Translations under genes and position numbers: made by a program
From: Streptococcus mitis
Lineage (GTDB): Bacteria > Bacillota > Bacilli > Lactobacillales > Streptococcaceae
Direction of reading: 5' to 3'
Assembly: GCF_002096845.1 (NCBI RefSeq)
Contig: NZ_NCVK01000058.1
Span: 102,578-166,577 of the forward strand
DNA length: 64,000 bases
Part shown: piece by piece, positions 8,864 to 16,795 of the stretch
How positions within the stretch are numbered: position 1 is the stretch's first letter
How the letters are laid out: every line of letters begins with the position of its first letter
The notes under the pieces: generated by a model
Databases searched by the model: none
What the model was told of the DNA's origin: nothing
What the model saw: only the letters and a program-made list of their open reading frames with translations

Positions 8864-10279
8864 ATGGGCTACTTTGATTATTCCCGAGAGTCTAAAAGTG
8901 ACATCGCCTTTGTCGATATGAAATCCTTTTATGCCAGTGTTGAGTGTGTGAAAAGGGGCTTGCATCCGCTGAAAACCTCGCTTTGTGTCATGAGTCGCGC
9001 GGATAATTCAACTGGTCTTATCCTAGCCTCCTCTCCCATGTTTAAGAAGATTTTTGGCAAGTCAAATGTTGGTCGAGCCTATGATCTGCCCTTTGATATC
9101 AAGACCCGCAAATTTTCCTATTACAATGCTCGAAAGCAAGGACTACCTACCGACTCAGACTATGTTCGTTACATCGAAGATTGGGCTCAAGTGACCTTGA
9201 TTGTGCCACCTAGGATGGATGAGTACATCGCAGTCAATATGGAAATCCAGCGAATCTTTCAAAACTATGGCAGTCCAGATGATATTTATCCTTACTCTAT
9301 TGATGAGGGCTTTATTGACCTGACTAGTTCGCTCAACTATTTCATCCCAGATAAGAGTCTCTCTCGCAAAGACAAGCTGGATATGCTTTCTGCTCGTATG
9401 CAGAGGGATATTTGGAGGCAGACAGGGATCTACTCTACAGTGGGCATGTCAAATGCCAATCCTTTACTGGCCAAGTTGGCTCTGGATAATGAAGCCAAGC
9501 ACACTCCGACCATGAGGGCCAACTGGTCTTACCAGGATGTGGAAGAGAAGGTCTGGTCCATTCCCAAGATGACGGATTTTTGGGGGATTGGCAGGCGGAT
9601 GGAGAAACGCTTGAATGCCTTGGGGATTTGTTCCATCAAAGAATTGGCTACCAGCAATCCAGACCAGCTACAGAAAGTTCTCGGTCAGGCTGGTCTGCGT
9701 TTGTGGTTTCATGCTAACGGGATTGATGAGAGTAATGTTCATAAGCCCTATAAAGCTAAGTCCCAAGGTTTGGGAAATTCTCAAATCCTACCTAGAGACT
9801 ACGTGAAGCTACGGGATATTGAAATTATTCTTCGAGAAATGGCGGAGCAGGTGGCTATTAGATTGAGAAGGTCTGGAAAGAAAACAACCCTTGTCTCTAT
9901 CTATGTCGGTTTCTCTAAACAGGAAGTTAGGCCGTCTATTCACACACAAATGAAGGTCGAACCGACCAATAATACAGCTGTCTTAACAGATCATGTTTTG
10001 AAGTTATTTTATAATAAATACACTTCTGGAGCGGTCAGAAGTGTCGGAGTCAACTATTCAGGCTTTGTGGATGAGTCCTTTAGCTTGATTTCCCTCTTTG
10101 ATGATGTTGACAAGTTAGAAAAAGAAGAAAGGCTCCAGACGGCCATTGACTCCATTCGGGAACAATTTGGTTTTACTTCTCTTTTAAGAGCCAATGCACT
10201 GGAAGAAGCCTCTAGGAGTCTTGCCAGAAGCAAGCTGATTGGGGGACATTCTGCTGGAGGATTAGATGGATTACAATGA
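8864..10279 (+). CDS. Y-family translesion DNA polymerase (UmuC/UvrX-like)
   Basis: Error-prone lesion-bypass polymerase of 471 residues. The metal-binding aspartate is in AFVDMKSFYASVE and the catalytic acidic pair in YSIDEGFIDL. The helix-hairpin-helix region (FWGIGRRMEKRLNALGI) and C-terminal little-finger domain follow. Length fits the Gram-positive UmuC/UvrX/YqjW group rather than DinB. It is second in the operon behind a self-cleaving repressor and overlaps the YolD-like gene by 4 bases (ATGA). This layout matches damage-inducible mutagenesis modules of streptococci, some carried on mobile elements. No UmuD gene is separate; the S24 repressor is the only such domain here. Confidence 0.92.
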   Translation: MGYFDYSRESKSDIAFVDMKSFYASVECVKRGLHPLKTSLCVMSRADNSTGLILASSPMFKKIFGKSNVGRAYDLPFDIKTRKFSYYNARKQGLPTDSDYVRYIEDWAQVTLIVPPRMDEYIAVNMEIQRIFQNYGSPDDIYPYSIDEGFIDLTSSLNYFIPDKSLSRKDKLDMLSARMQRDIWRQTGIYSTVGMSNANPLLAKLALDNEAKHTPTMRANWSYQDVEEKVWSIPKMTDFWGIGRRMEKRLNALGICSIKELATSNPDQLQKVLGQAGLRLWFHANGIDESNVHKPYKAKSQGLGNSQILPRDYVKLRDIEIILREMAEQVAIRLRRSGKKTTLVSIYVGFSKQEVRPSIHTQMKVEPTNNTAVLTDHVLKLFYNKYTSGAVRSVGVNYSGFVDESFSLISLFDDVDKLEKEERLQTAIDSIREQFGFTSLLRANALEEASRSLARSKLIGGHSAGGLDGLQ

Positions 10280-10638
10280 TTGATCGTTCTTATTTACCTT
10301 TTCAATCTGCGCGAGATTATCAAGATCCAGGTATGCAGAAGTGGATGGGATTTTACCTCTCAGAACACACCAGTTCGCTCAGTGCAGAAAAAAACCGTGT
10401 TGATTTTTCGATAGATTTGGACCCAGTTGAGAAACTACATTTACTTTCTCAGCTTTATGTTGGTCAACTTAAGGGAAGTTTTGTGGTAAAGGAAAAGAAG
10501 CAGAAGGCGACTATCATCGGTGTGGTGAGAGAGTTATCACCTCAGACTCTATCTATTAGGACAAACGAGGGATATAGGTTGATAGAGGTTGCAGATATCC
10601 TAGAAATTCGGCTGTGGGAGGAGGGAGTTTATGACTAG
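10276..10638 (+). CDS. YolD-like protein
   Basis: 120-residue protein of the YolD-like family, recognised from the pattern DRSYLPFQSARDYQDPGMQKWMGFYLSEHTS and a C-terminal SH3-like beta-rich half (GVVRELSPQTLSIRTNEGYRLIEVADILEIRL). YolD-like genes regularly follow Y-family polymerase genes in Firmicutes; a UmuD-like accessory role has been proposed for the family but not proven. ATG 10276 overlaps the polymerase stop, and the gene's 3' end overlaps the next gene by 8 bases, so all four genes appear to be one transcription unit. Confidence 0.82.
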   Translation: MIDRSYLPFQSARDYQDPGMQKWMGFYLSEHTSSLSAEKNRVDFSIDLDPVEKLHLLSQLYVGQLKGSFVVKEKKQKATIIGVVRELSPQTLSIRTNEGYRLIEVADILEIRLWEEGVYD

Positions 10639-10924
10639 AAAAGAGCTGTATGAAAACAAACTGCAGATGGATTATTTTTCAGATGACTATATTCGTTTTG
10701 AAGAGGACTTCTACAAGTATTCAGCTATGGATGTACCATTGACATTCCTCACTGATGATATACTCAGAGAAATGGCCATGAGCCAAAAGAACTATTTCAA
10801 ACTCAATAAGGAGAATAGCAAAGACGGACGAGATTACTATTTCTGCTTCAAAATTGAAATGAGCGATGAAAGTAAGATGGTTAAGAAGTATCAGTATTTG
10901 AAGGTGTTTACTCAGATGCTATAA
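10631..10924 (+). CDS. DUF5960 family protein, intact copy
   Basis: 97-residue soluble protein of unknown function (recalled as DUF5960, streptococcal). Characteristic segments are SDDYIRFEEDFYKYSAMDVPLTFLTDDILREMAMSQKNYFKLNKEN and KDGRDYYFCFKIE. It starts inside the end of the YolD-like gene (8-base overlap), so it is made as the last product of the SOS operon. A related but truncated copy lies at 14203-14449 on the other side of the restriction-modification genes. The operon position suggests a link to DNA damage, but nothing in the sequence identifies an activity. Confidence 0.75.
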   Translation: MTRKELYENKLQMDYFSDDYIRFEEDFYKYSAMDVPLTFLTDDILREMAMSQKNYFKLNKENSKDGRDYYFCFKIEMSDESKMVKKYQYLKVFTQML

Positions 10925-10939
10925 AAGAGAATTTTTACG

Positions 10940-10969
10940 TTGTTAAAGAAATTCAATTTCTGGTATAAT
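10940..10969 (+). promoter_or_regulatory. Promoter of the restriction-modification genes
   Basis: TTGTTA (10940-10945), an 18-base spacer, and the extended -10 TGGTATAAT (10961-10969). The early transcript contains the inverted repeat GAGAAA (10972-10977) / TTTCTC (10984-10989), a possible control site. The cassette therefore need not depend on the SOS operon promoter. Confidence 0.7.
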
Positions 10970-11050
10970 GGGAGAAACACAGATTTCTCTTAAGTACTCG
11001 AAAAAATTAAAATTGAAATCTAAAATACAGCTTATGAATTGGAGAAAATC

Positions 11051-12034
11051 ATGAATTATGTTGAACTTTTTTCGGGAGCAGGAGGATTAGGCTTAGGATT
11101 TGAAGAAGCTGGTTTTAAGAATGTATTTGCGGTAGAATATGATCCACAAATCTCTAAAACTTATCAAAGAAATTTCCCTCAAAACAAATTGATTGTAGCT
11201 GATATTAAAACTCTTAACGATGAGGAAATTTTGAAACTTTCTGAAGGGAAAAAGATTGATGTTGTTATTGGTGGTCCGCCCTGTCAAGGATTTAGTCTTG
11301 CGGGCAACATCGGTCGAACTTTCGTTGAGGACGAGCGAAACTATTTATTTAAAGAATTTGTCAGAGTTGTATCCTTTCTGAAACCTTCGGTCTTTGTAAT
11401 GGAGAATGTTGCACGTATGGCAAGTCATAATAAAGGTAAAACAATTGAAGAAGTAAAGAAATCATTTGAGGACATTGGATATGAAGTCCAGTATCAAGTT
11501 CTTCAGGCTGCAGATTATGGAGTTCCTCAAAAAAGACAAAGAATTTTTGTTGTAGGAACACTAGGACAAGACTTCTTTTATCCAGAAAAAACTTTGTCTG
11601 ATTATATGACCGTGAAAGAAGCTATTGATGATTTACCTCCGTTACAAAGTGGAGAAGAGAGTGAAGTTCCCAATCATTTTGCTATGAAACATAGTCAGCA
11701 AATGCTTGAAAAAATGTCTTATGTTAAAGATGGCGGAGACCGAAATAGTATTCCAATTGAAATTCGGCCGAAATCTGGAGATATCAGAAAATACATCCGT
11801 TATGACAGTAATCAACCTGCTGTTACAGTAACTGGAGATATGAGAAAGGTTTTTCACTACAATCAAAACCGAGCCTTAACACCTAGAGAGTTAGCACGTT
11901 TACAAAGCTTTCCAGATGAATTTGTTTTTGAAGGTAGCAGTATAAACATTCAACAACAAATTGGTAATGCAGTTCCACCCAAATTAAGCTATGCAATTGC
12001 AACTGAGGTAAAAAGAAGTTTAGAGGAGAAATAA
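11051..12034 (+). CDS. C5-cytosine DNA methyltransferase (R-M system)
   Basis: Methylates cytosine at position 5 in a specific DNA sequence. 327 residues, in the usual range for a single-site enzyme. Conserved motifs in order: motif I FSGAGGLGLGFEEAGF for SAM binding, motif IV GGPPCQGFS with catalytic Cys78, motif VI MENV, motif VIII QKRQRIFVVG, and motif X IGNAVPPKLSYAIA. The start is ATG 11051 with GGAG at 11041-11044; a TTG at 11039 lacks an RBS. It is first of three tightly packed, AT-rich genes and ends 1 base before the next start. The recognition sequence cannot be read from the protein. Confidence 0.93.
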   Translation: MNYVELFSGAGGLGLGFEEAGFKNVFAVEYDPQISKTYQRNFPQNKLIVADIKTLNDEEILKLSEGKKIDVVIGGPPCQGFSLAGNIGRTFVEDERNYLFKEFVRVVSFLKPSVFVMENVARMASHNKGKTIEEVKKSFEDIGYEVQYQVLQAADYGVPQKRQRIFVVGTLGQDFFYPEKTLSDYMTVKEAIDDLPPLQSGEESEVPNHFAMKHSQQMLEKMSYVKDGGDRNSIPIEIRPKSGDIRKYIRYDSNQPAVTVTGDMRKVFHYNQNRALTPRELARLQSFPDEFVFEGSSINIQQQIGNAVPPKLSYAIATEVKRSLEEK

Positions 12035-12035
12035 A

Positions 12036-13043
12036 GTGACTACAAAATATCCAAAAGTTAATTACATTGGTAATAAAGAAAAATTAGTTACTTGGCTCGT
12101 TGATAACTTTCCGATTGAGGGTGGAATAGTATTAGATGCTTTTTCTGGTGGTTGCTCTGTTTCTTATGAATTAAAAAAAAGAGGCTATGAAGTCATTACA
12201 AATGATGTCTTGTATTCGTCTTTTGTAGTGGCAAAATCTATTATTGAGAATAAAGATGAGCAGTTAGATGAAGAAGAGATAAAAAAAGTATTATCTATTC
12301 AGATTACTTCAGAAGTTCGTGAACAATACTCTTGGATTGAGAATAAATTATATTTCCCAGAGGAAGTTGATGAGTTAGCAAAGTTAGTAGAATATTCAAA
12401 GTCTTTAGATGGCAATAAGAAATACATTATGCAATCACTGATTCGTCGTGCAATGATTAGAAAACTGCCCTATTCACGAATGAATGTTCCGTGGAATAAT
12501 ATCGTTAAATTAAGAGATGAGGATTATTCCTATGAGAAATACGGGCGTCGTAGAGCATATCACAATGTTCCGTTTTCACAACATATTCTTGAAAATCTTT
12601 CATCATACAATGCTTCAGTTTTTGATAATGGATTAAATAATACCTCACATCAAGAAGATATTCTGAAACTTGCTGACACCATCAAACCAGTTGATTTAGT
12701 ATATTTAGATCCACCTTATCCTGGTACTATGAATAAGTACGAATCCTTTTATGGATCCTTTGACAGACTATTTGGTAAGGAAATTAGTTATATAGATTTA
12801 ACTAAGAGAGAAACATTTTTAGAATCAATCCTAAAGATAGTCTCTTCTTTCAAAAATAAAACTAAATATTTAGTCCTGAGTCTCAATTCTAATTCTACAC
12901 CTAGTATCTCTGAAATTTCTCAAGCTTTTAGTGATTTCGGAAACGTAGAAGTAATTGAAAGAAAACATAATTACCAGGTAAGTGGAAAGAAGAATAAAAA
13001 CAATAACTTTGAACAGATGCTAATTTTAAAATTTGATAATTAG
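12036..13043 (+). CDS. N6-adenine DNA methyltransferase (R-M system)
   Basis: 335-residue adenine methylase. Motif I is seen as VLDAFSGGCSVSYELKKRGYEVITND, and motif IV as YLDPPYPG, the DPPY active site of N6-adenine methylases of the Dam/D12 type. The start is GTG 12036 with GAGGAG at 12023-12028, right after the C5 methylase stop. Two methylases of different chemistry beside one nuclease is the arrangement expected when the recognition site is asymmetric, so each strand needs its own modification (inference). Overexpressed DpnM-type function is unlikely because the N-terminus differs from the usual Dam start. Confidence 0.88.
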   Translation: MTTKYPKVNYIGNKEKLVTWLVDNFPIEGGIVLDAFSGGCSVSYELKKRGYEVITNDVLYSSFVVAKSIIENKDEQLDEEEIKKVLSIQITSEVREQYSWIENKLYFPEEVDELAKLVEYSKSLDGNKKYIMQSLIRRAMIRKLPYSRMNVPWNNIVKLRDEDYSYEKYGRRRAYHNVPFSQHILENLSSYNASVFDNGLNNTSHQEDILKLADTIKPVDLVYLDPPYPGTMNKYESFYGSFDRLFGKEISYIDLTKRETFLESILKIVSSFKNKTKYLVLSLNSNSTPSISEISQAFSDFGNVEVIERKHNYQVSGKKNKNNNFEQMLILKFDN

Positions 13044-13053
13044 GAGATTGTAT

Positions 13054-14193
13054 ATGAAAATAGGTCATTCTAAGAAAGCGGCTCAAAATCAACAGTATGA
13101 AGATTATTGGAAGCTGACAGTTGAGTATAGTGATATAAATGGATCTCAATTTAAGGATACGCTAAGTATAATTATAAAATATATAGATTTACACCCAGAA
13201 TTGCAAAATTCAGAATTAAGTAGTAAAGAAATATCTGCGAAATACAAAGAGCTTCAAAAGAGAATATACTCTGTATATCCTAAAAAAGATATGGCTTCAA
13301 CAAGAAAATCAATTAACCAAATGGTTAAATTGGGTTTTGTAGAACCGTTTTTAAAAGGTTATCATCGACTAACTAAGAAATTTTTAAATGCTAATAATAA
13401 CGATAAAAGAGCATTGATTTTTTCAGAGATATTTTATAAGTCAGCAAATTTTCAATCTTCAGTTACTAGAGATGAATCAGATGTAAGGCAGATAAATTTC
13501 TTCTTAATGACTTTGATGTACCATCCTGAAAAAAGATTCAATAGAGATGAGATAGTTGCTCTAATGAGCACCGATATCAAATCATACTCACGAGGTTATT
13601 TAACTTATGATGAATTGAAATCAAAAGTGACTTTTGCTAAGGTCATTGATTTTCAAGGTAGAAAATACAATCAGATTGCTTATTTCTTCAACTTTTTACA
13701 GTATGTACCAGGGATTTCAGTGAGTAAGAAAAAAGATTCTGTTGTATATACAGAAGATGCAACAATCCAACTTAAAGATTCAATAAGTCTACGAAGAGAT
13801 CCTACATTATTTAGGATTATGCGTGAAAACATTAAGCAAGAAAGTATTGAAAAATATGGTAAGGTTGTATGCTATCTAACTAAACAGGAGCTAAAAGGTC
13901 TAGTTGTTTCCCATATTGTTAGGTCAGCAGATGCTCTCCGAAATATGGATGTTGAAACAGCATATGACTATGAGAATGCTCTGTTATTGGAACCAAACTC
14001 TGATGCATATTTTGATAAACATGATTTGACTTTTGTAGAAGAAGGAATACCAGTGTATGGTAATGATGTTTCAGAGGACTTTATTAAAGGTAAGCAAGGT
14101 ATGAAGTTAGACGGCTTCATTTTGACAGAGAAGAGACTTGGATATCTTGTTGAGCATAGAAACAAATTTAATTCGAAAAACAACGTTCCTTAA
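13054..14193 (+). CDS. HNH-type restriction endonuclease (predicted)
   Basis: 379-residue protein ending in an HNH_2-like nuclease module. The visible pattern is CYLTKQEL...SHIVRSADAL...DYENALLLEPNSDAYFDKHDLTF, with His287, Asn308 and Asp321/His323 as candidate metal and catalytic residues. The N-terminal two thirds are Lys/Tyr-rich, have no membrane segment, and probably hold target recognition. The start is ATG 13054 with AGGAG at 13042-13046; the longer TTG 13033 frame would lie inside the methylase gene. Its position after two methylases makes it the restriction subunit. The set recalls type IIS MnlI (HNH nuclease with one m5C and one m6A enzyme); this is analogy, not demonstrated homology. 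Confidence 0.78.
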   Translation: MKIGHSKKAAQNQQYEDYWKLTVEYSDINGSQFKDTLSIIIKYIDLHPELQNSELSSKEISAKYKELQKRIYSVYPKKDMASTRKSINQMVKLGFVEPFLKGYHRLTKKFLNANNNDKRALIFSEIFYKSANFQSSVTRDESDVRQINFFLMTLMYHPEKRFNRDEIVALMSTDIKSYSRGYLTYDELKSKVTFAKVIDFQGRKYNQIAYFFNFLQYVPGISVSKKKDSVVYTEDATIQLKDSISLRRDPTLFRIMRENIKQESIEKYGKVVCYLTKQELKGLVVSHIVRSADALRNMDVETAYDYENALLLEPNSDAYFDKHDLTFVEEGIPVYGNDVSEDFIKGKQGMKLDGFILTEKRLGYLVEHRNKFNSKNNVP

Positions 14194-14202
14194 TAAGTGA
14201 GG

Positions 14203-14449
14203 TTCAGATGACTATATTCGTTTTGAAGAGGATTTTCAAAAATACTCTGCCATGAACGTACCCTTGACTTTCTTGATTGATGACATCCTACGAACCATGG
14301 CGATGAATCAGAAAAACTACTTTGTCTTAAACAAGGAAAATGCCAAGGATGGGCGGGAGCATAGCTTTTATTTTAAGGTGGTAACGGAAAAAGCGTGTCC
14401 CAGAAATAGGACCTATACATACTCAGGGGTCAAGAATAGCAGTCAGTAG
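14203..14449 (+). pseudogene. Truncated second copy of the DUF5960 gene
   Basis: From TTCAGATGACTATATTCG the DNA matches the 10631-10924 gene starting at its codon 17. The predicted peptide SDDYIRFEEDFQKYSAMNVPLTFLIDDILRTMAMNQKNYF...NKENAKDGRE is clearly paralogous. The first 16 codons are missing, replaced by the end of the nuclease gene, and an in-frame TGA (14198-14200) closes the frame two codons upstream. The C-terminus also loses similarity after FYFKVV, suggesting a second break or frameshift. An internal ATG at 14252 could still give 65 residues, but no good RBS precedes it. Confidence 0.75.
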
Positions 14450-14535
14450 TGCCTTGTCTGCTATGAATGTATCATTTTTACAACACTTCATGGCTCATAT
14501 CATGGGGTGTTTTTCTATTTAAGTCAAAGCCCATC

Positions 14536-14590
14536 AAAAAATCTCACTATTCATTAGGCTAAAGGAAACCTAATCATAGTGAGATTGTGA
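14536..14590 (-). terminator. Terminator of the glutathione peroxidase operon (bidirectional)
   Basis: Near-perfect inverted repeat AATCTCACTAT...TTAGG / CCTAATCATAGTGAGATT (14540-14586) around a loop of about ten bases. On the minus strand it ends in six T, directly after the gpo stop. It can also stop transcription arriving from the R-M side. Confidence 0.85.
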
Positions 14591-14591
14591 A

Positions 14592-15068
14592 TTATAGTAG
14601 ATTTCGTATTGCCTCTTCAATTTGTTTTGGGTCTGTTTTTGAAGAAAAGCGCTCAAAGACCTGACCATCACGACCGATGAGAAACTTAGCGAAATTCCAT
14701 TCGACTCGTTTTCCCAGTGGGCCAGATTTTTGTTCTTTCAACCAAACATAGAGGGGATCTGCTTCCTTACCGTTGACCTTGATCTTGGCAAAACGTGGGA
14801 AGCTGGTCTGGTAATGTAGGCTACAGAAGGCGTTGATTTCCTCTGCGCTACCTGGTGCTTGTCCCATAAACTGATTGCAAGGGAAGTCTAAAATCTCAAA
14901 ACCTTGTTCTTGATAGCGATCATAGAGTTCTTGAAGTCCTTGGTACTGGGGCGTTAAACCACATCCGGTAGCAGTGTTGACAATCAAGAGTACCTTACCA
15001 CGATAGGCATCTAGTGAGATTTCTTGATTGTCTTGGTTCAAGACTGAAAAATCGTAAAGTGAAGTCAT
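14592..15068 (-). CDS. Glutathione peroxidase family thiol peroxidase
   Basis: Reduces hydroperoxides using cysteine chemistry; 158 residues, cytoplasmic, no signal. The peroxidatic residue is Cys36 in NTATGCGLTPQY (selenocysteine in some animal enzymes). The second family cysteine and glutamine are in FPCNQF and the tryptophan in WNFAKFL. Bacterial enzymes of this BsaA/Gpo type usually use thioredoxin-like reductants rather than glutathione (family knowledge). Its ATG overlaps the stop of the upstream DUF3278 gene by 4 bases (ATGA), so it is the last gene of that minus-strand operon. Confidence 0.92.
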   Translation of the reverse strand: MTSLYDFSVLNQDNQEISLDAYRGKVLLIVNTATGCGLTPQYQGLQELYDRYQEQGFEILDFPCNQFMGQAPGSAEEINAFCSLHYQTSFPRFAKIKVNGKEADPLYVWLKEQKSGPLGKRVEWNFAKFLIGRDGQVFERFSSKTDPKQIEEAIRNLL

Positions 15069-15643
15069 TGATTGCTTTTCTCCTTCTGTTTGGTATTTTT
15101 AGGAGTTTTCTCCTCTTGTAGTGATAGAAATCCGTAGGTCAGGGTTCCGAAAATACTACCGATAATCAGGCCATACATCAGGAAAGGAACACTTTTATCG
15201 AATTGCATGAGCAACTTCCCAAAATCTGAAAAGGACATTTGCTGAACGAAGACTTTATGAAAGATGAGTAGGGTAAAGAGGCCAATCTGAATACCGATAA
15301 ACACAATCCAGCTTCGGAATTTGATTTGGGCTTTGCTGTAGGTCTTGAGGATGATTTCTGACTTGTCATCTTTTTCCAGATGGAGTTCTTTGACGGCTCT
15401 TTGAGTTTTTAAAGTAATGAAAAAAATGAGTCCAGAGTAAACGTAGGGCATGGCATAGCGAACGATTTCTATGAAGCGTCCAAATAACAGATAAAACAAG
15501 AAGAGAAAGAAGGAAGAATAAACGATTTGGACCATGGAGCGGGCGCAAGCCTTGTAGATAATCTCTTGTCGGCATTCATCAAAAGAGCCTTGGATATGAA
15601 AGAGATTTCGAAGTAGGCGAGTGGTGAAGTCTTCTTTTTTCAT
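15065..15643 (-). CDS. DUF3278 family membrane protein (first of two)
   Basis: 192 residues with about four hydrophobic segments in two hairpins. The N-terminus, KKEDFTTRLLRNLFHIQGSFDECRQEIIYKA, is paralogous to the protein at 16007-16549 (KKETFTEKLIKRTYGISGPLDEYKRREADRI). The family (DUF3278) is common in streptococci next to small Cro/CI-type repressors; its function is unknown. RBS AGGAGGT precedes ATG 15643. It overlaps gpo by 4 bases. The C-terminal tail is highly charged (EEKTPKNTKQKEK). Confidence 0.8.
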   Translation of the reverse strand: MKKEDFTTRLLRNLFHIQGSFDECRQEIIYKACARSMVQIVYSSFFLFLFYLLFGRFIEIVRYAMPYVYSGLIFFITLKTQRAVKELHLEKDDKSEIILKTYSKAQIKFRSWIVFIGIQIGLFTLLIFHKVFVQQMSFSDFGKLLMQFDKSVPFLMYGLIIGSIFGTLTYGFLSLQEEKTPKNTKQKEKSNQ

Positions 15644-15669
15644 ACTAGTAACCTCCTAAATGAGCGGTT

Positions 15670-15996
15670 TTACTGATTTTCTTTTACGAATTGATAGAGA
15701 TAATAAAGATAAGTGATAGAAGAAAGGCTAGCAATAGTCAGCAGTAAATAATATTTCCAACCGCTTGAGACGAGCATCAGTTGTGGAAAAGATAGAATTA
15801 TAAAGTATAGTGCTAAGTTAAGTGTGCGCGTTTTTGGGGAGTCAATCTTTAGATAAGTCAGTCCTTTGTTAAGTGCTAGAATAAAGACTAGCACGAGGAA
15901 TGTCTCGTCGATTGGCAAGTTCCCTGAAATGATAATGAAGATGAGCAGAGAACTGAACAAAAGATGATAGGTAAGTAAAGTTAGTAATGATTTCAT
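15670..15996 (-). CDS. Small hydrophobic membrane protein, unknown function
   Basis: 108 residues, mostly four hydrophobic helices (for example LLTYHLLFSSLLIFIIIS and LNLALYFIILSFPQLMLV). An in-frame longer start upstream would overlap the neighbouring gene; ATG 15996 with GGAGGTG at 16000-16006 is preferred. It lies between two DUF3278 genes in the same minus-strand operon. I do not recognise the family. Confidence 0.7.
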   Translation of the reverse strand: MKSLLTLLTYHLLFSSLLIFIIISGNLPIDETFLVLVFILALNKGLTYLKIDSPKTRTLNLALYFIILSFPQLMLVSSGWKYYLLLTIASLSSITYLYYLYQFVKENQ

Positions 15997-16006
15997 AGGG
16001 CACCTC

Positions 16007-16549
16007 CTAATTCTCATCTTGATTTTTCTTGGCTTTTGCAATGCGACGGGAGATGAGGAACTGTATGCTTGCTCCGAAGAAGATAGAACCGAGAATGCTT
16101 GATACACCATTTCTTATAGTGAGAAGAGAATGAAAATAGTCCTGACCTTCACCTATGAGTATATCGAGAAGAGGAGTTATAAAAAATATCCATAGACCAA
16201 AGAACAAACCTGCTTTCAGACCTGGGTAGTGTAGTTGCTTGCTTTCTTTCTCATTTAGCATATCTGGGTCAATAGCTGTAATCCCTGTTTTTTTCATTTG
16301 GTAGGTAACATAGCCAGCAGCAATGAGGGCAATCACTAAAATCAGAGGAGGATAGATTAGAGCCACTTCTTGAGGGTATTTATAGGCCAGAAGGAGTGGA
16401 ATAAGATTTCCGAAAATCATCAGATAAAAGAGGACGATAAAGACTTGGTTACCGATACGATCGGCCTCACGCCGTTTGTATTCGTCAAGGGGACCAGAAA
16501 TACCGTATGTGCGTTTGATCAGTTTTTCAGTGAAGGTTTCTTTTTTCAT
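16007..16549 (-). CDS. DUF3278 family membrane protein (second)
   Basis: 180 residues with four hydrophobic segments in two pairs (about 33-95 and 110-170). The N-terminus is shared with the DUF3278 protein encoded downstream. It directly follows the small repressor gene (15 bases apart), a standing arrangement in streptococci, suggesting that the repressor controls a membrane stress or signalling module. No catalytic motif is visible. Confidence 0.8.
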   Translation of the reverse strand: MKKETFTEKLIKRTYGISGPLDEYKRREADRIGNQVFIVLFYLMIFGNLIPLLLAYKYPQEVALIYPPLILVIALIAAGYVTYQMKKTGITAIDPDMLNEKESKQLHYPGLKAGLFFGLWIFFITPLLDILIGEGQDYFHSLLTIRNGVSSILGSIFFGASIQFLISRRIAKAKKNQDEN

Positions 16550-16564
16550 GAGTTGGCTCCTTTT

Positions 16565-16759
16565 TTAAAAATTATCCTCCCAAAAGAGACTGTTGAGGTC
16601 AGTTTGGAGGCTACGAGCGAGATTGAGACAGAGTTCCAGAGTTGGATTGTACTTGTCGTTTTCAATCATATTGATGGTTTGTCTCGAGACACCGATATCC
16701 TTGGCGAGCTCGAGCTGGGAAATGCCCAGTTCCTTGCGAAATTCTTTCACACGATTCAT
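16565..16759 (-). CDS. Small Cro/CI-family repressor
   Basis: 64-residue DNA-binding protein that is almost entirely a helix-turn-helix domain (FRKELGISQLELAKDIGVSRQTINMIENDKYNPTLELCLNLARSL). It is the compact type found in front of DUF3278 or similar membrane genes. It heads the minus-strand operon and starts at ATG 16759 with AAAGGAG just upstream. Its own promoter carries a 15-base palindrome over the -10 box, so autorepression is likely. Confidence 0.88.
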   Translation of the reverse strand: MNRVKEFRKELGISQLELAKDIGVSRQTINMIENDKYNPTLELCLNLARSLQTDLNSLFWEDNF

Positions 16760-16795
16760 CTGGTCTCCTTTCTGATTTATGTCGTATATATTTGA

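Noticed and set aside
13033..13053. TTG start seven codons upstream for the HNH nuclease
   Set aside because: Lies within the methylase coding end, and the AGGAG at 13042-13046 fits ATG 13054.
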